From CAZPKH01 sp964587165 (lineage in GTDB: Bacteria; Bacteroidota; Bacteroidia; Bacteroidales; Muribaculaceae), in NCBI GenBank assembly GCA_964587165.1, contig CAZPKH010000042.1:1-16541 (forward strand): a stretch of 16,541 nt of DNA. Direction: 5' to 3'. Positions within the stretch are counted from its first letter, which is position 1, and each line of letters starts with the position of its first letter. Shown one piece after another: positions 15,091 to 16,541 of this stretch. Under the pieces are notes generated by a model that was not told the origin of the DNA, made no database searches, and saw only the letters and a list, made by a program, of their open reading frames with translations. The translations under genes and the position numbers were made by a program.

Positions 15091-16083
15091 TTAGTCCTCG
15101 TTGAGGTTTACGCGTTTGAAGGCGATGGCTTTGAGGCCTTTGGTGGTCTTGTCGAGATATTCGCCTACGGTGAGCTTGCCGTCGGAGATGAACTCCTGCT
15201 CCATCAGACAGCTCTCTTTGAAGAACTTGTTGACGCGGCCGTTTGCGATGTTTTCGATCATGGCTGCGGGGAGGTTGGCGGCTTTGGCTTCGGCGGTCTC
15301 TTTCATGATCACGCGTGCTTTGTCGACTTCCTCCTGAGTGAGCCATCCTTTGGCCATGTTGCTGGAGATGTGGTCCTCGGAGTCGAGAAGGTTGGGGTTG
15401 AGGCCTGCTTTCTTGAGAGCGGCATCAACGGCTTTCTTAACCTGCTCTTCTTTGGTTTTCTCGATGGCTACGCTGCGCTCGCTCTCGATTGTGGCTGCGG
15501 GCACGGCGTCGCGGTCGACGGCCACAGGGTTCATCGAAGCTACCTGCATGGCCACTTCGCGGGCTACCTGGGGATCTACGCCTTCGAGGTTGAAGCCTAC
15601 GATGGTAGCGAGCTTTTTGTTGAAGTGGTTGTAGGATGTCACGGTGGGTGCTTCGATCACTTCGTATGCACCGATCTCGTTTTTCTCGCCTGTTTTGCCG
15701 GATTCCTCGGTCACGAGCTCGGCTACAGTCTGGTCGCCTACTTTGAGAGCTTTGAGGGCTTCGATGTCGGCGGCTTTGTTTTCGAGGGCGAGGTCGAGGA
15801 GCTTCTGGGTCAGGGCGACGAATCCGGCGTTCTGAGCCACGAAGTCGGTCTCGCAGTTGAGAGCTATCACAGCTGCGAAGTTGCCGTTTGTGCCGGCGAG
15901 CACGCAGCCTTCAGATGCTTTGCGATCCTCGCGTTTGGCGGCTATAGCCTGACCTTTTTTGCGGAGGATTTCGACAGCTGCGTCGATGTCGCCGTCGGTC
16001 TCGGCGAGAGCTTTTTTGCAGTCCATCAGGCCGGCGCTTGTGAGGTGGCGCAGCTTGGTGATTTCTGCCATTGTTACTGCCAT
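15091..16083 (-). CDS. tsf: translation elongation factor Ts
   Basis: Cytosolic guanine nucleotide exchange factor of 330 residues that recycles EF-Tu from its GDP to its GTP form. The N-terminal UBA-like domain carries the first signature (LRHLTSAGLMDCKKAL, 11-26), and the second signature lies in LNCETDFVAQN (75-85), with the TDFV residues that contact EF-Tu. The core and a C-terminal region ending FKRVNLNED follow; length is in the normal range for Bacteroidota (about 330). The start at 16083 gives MAVTMAEITKL, which resembles the N-terminus of Bacteroides EF-Ts; the internal ATG at 16071 is the alternative. It lies 33 bp after rpsB in the conserved rpsB-tsf order and is closed by the terminator at 15033-15066. 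Confidence 0.97.
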   Translation of the reverse strand: MAVTMAEITKLRHLTSAGLMDCKKALAETDGDIDAAVEILRKKGQAIAAKREDRKASEGCVLAGTNGNFAAVIALNCETDFVAQNAGFVALTQKLLDLALENKAADIEALKALKVGDQTVAELVTEESGKTGEKNEIGAYEVIEAPTVTSYNHFNKKLATIVGFNLEGVDPQVAREVAMQVASMNPVAVDRDAVPAATIESERSVAIEKTKEEQVKKAVDAALKKAGLNPNLLDSEDHISSNMAKGWLTQEEVDKARVIMKETAEAKAANLPAAMIENIANGRVNKFFKESCLMEQEFISDGKLTVGEYLDKTTKGLKAIAFKRVNLNED

Positions 16084-16116
16084 ATTGTGTGGGAGTATTA
16101 TGATGTTAGACTTCTG

Positions 16117-16541
16117 TTATTCGGCAGCGGGAGCGTCGGTGGCTTCTGCTGCGGCTGCAGGTGCTTCGGCGGGAGCCTCGGCGGCAGCGGTGTCGTTTTT
16201 ACGCACGCGGCGACGCTCGCGCTTTGCGGGAGCTGCTTCTTCTTCTTCGGCCTCTTCGCCGGCAGCGGCTGCATCTACTTTCTCGACTTTGCGCTCCTCA
16301 AGACCTTCGGCCATGGCGGCTACGATTGAGTCGAGGATGAGTTCGATTGATTTTGATGCGTCGTCGTTGGCGGGTATCACGTAGTCTACGTTTGTGGGGT
16401 CGGAGTTGGTGTCGACCATGGCGAATACGGGGATGCCCAGACGGTTTGCCTCAGCCACGGCGATATGCTCTTTAAGCACGTCGACTACGAACAGAGCCGA
16501 GGGGAGACGGTTGAGGTCGGCGATAGAGCCGAGGGTCTTCT
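16117..16541 (-). CDS. rpsB: 30S ribosomal protein S2 (3' part, cut by window edge)
   Basis: C-terminal 140 residues of ribosomal protein S2, a 30S component; the 5' part lies beyond the right edge. The frame reads through the edge as KTLGSIADLNRLPSALFVVD and continues with KEHIAVAEANRLGIPVFAMV, DTNSDPTNVDYVIPANDDAS and SIELILDSIV, all standard S2 sequence. After about residue 90 of the visible part it turns into a low-complexity tail of about 50 residues rich in Ala and Glu with one basic patch (KRERRRVRK). Ala/Glu-rich tails on S2 are common in Bacteroidota and are likely disordered. The stop at 16117 is 33 bp before tsf. Confidence 0.96.
   Translation of the reverse strand, partial: KTLGSIADLNRLPSALFVVDVLKEHIAVAEANRLGIPVFAMVDTNSDPTNVDYVIPANDDASKSIELILDSIVAAMAEGLEERKVEKVDAAAAGEEAEEEEAAPAKRERRRVRKNDTAAAEAPAEAPAAAAEATDAPAAE

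Noticed and set aside
15055..16329. A 424-codon open frame on the plus strand opposite tsf and rpsB
   Set aside because: It is antisense to two certain translation genes. Its Gly/Phe/Cys-rich product shows no family, and the lack of stops follows from the biased codon use of the true genes.

Overview
The window looks like a chromosomal segment of a GC-rich member of the Bacteroidales (Bacteroidota). This rests on four things: a TamL-type Omp85 lipoprotein; promoters matching the Bacteroides TTTG / TAnnTTTG consensus and no consistent Shine-Dalgarno sequences; a large secreted protein with cleaved-adhesin-like (choice-of-anchor J) domains and a Por/type IX-like C-terminus; and a DUF4922-SpoIID gene pair familiar from Bacteroides relatives. 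The fairly high GC (roughly 55-60 percent by eye) would suit Muribaculaceae or a similar gut lineage, but that family call is an inference. Every convincing gene lies on the minus strand, so transcription runs from high to low coordinates. No rRNA, tRNA, IS element, phage or CRISPR array was seen.

In transcription order (right to left): (1) rpsB (its 3' part only, cut by the window edge) and tsf form a translation operon that ends at a strong hairpin terminator. (2) A monocistronic gene for a 1,529-residue secreted multidomain protein has its own promoter and its own terminator. (3) tamL, an outer-membrane assembly lipoprotein of the Omp85 family, is followed after 65 bp by a tightly overlapping four-gene cluster: a HAD phosphatase, a two-domain GT2-type glycosyltransferase, a DUF4922/HIT-like putative nucleotide phosphorylase or transferase, and a SpoIID/LytB-domain protein. 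Their junctions overlap by 4, 11 and 4 nt, so they are probably translationally coupled and may form one pathway. (4) An AT-rich HigBA-like toxin-antitoxin cassette sits between GC-rich genes. It has a textbook Bacteroidota promoter overlapped by a repeated palindromic candidate operator. (5) A cardiolipin synthase gene and a GT4 glycosyltransferase gene follow, probably as a two-gene operon.

Most of the content is envelope biology: phospholipid head-group synthesis, outer-membrane protein insertion, glycosyl transfer, a possible peptidoglycan-binding or cleaving domain, and a surface protein. The most interesting target is the HAD-GT2-DUF4922-SpoIID cluster. Its gene order implies a joint function, but the substrate is unknown and the SpoIID-like protein has no visible export signal. 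The toxin-antitoxin island and the secreted multidomain protein are secondary points of interest.
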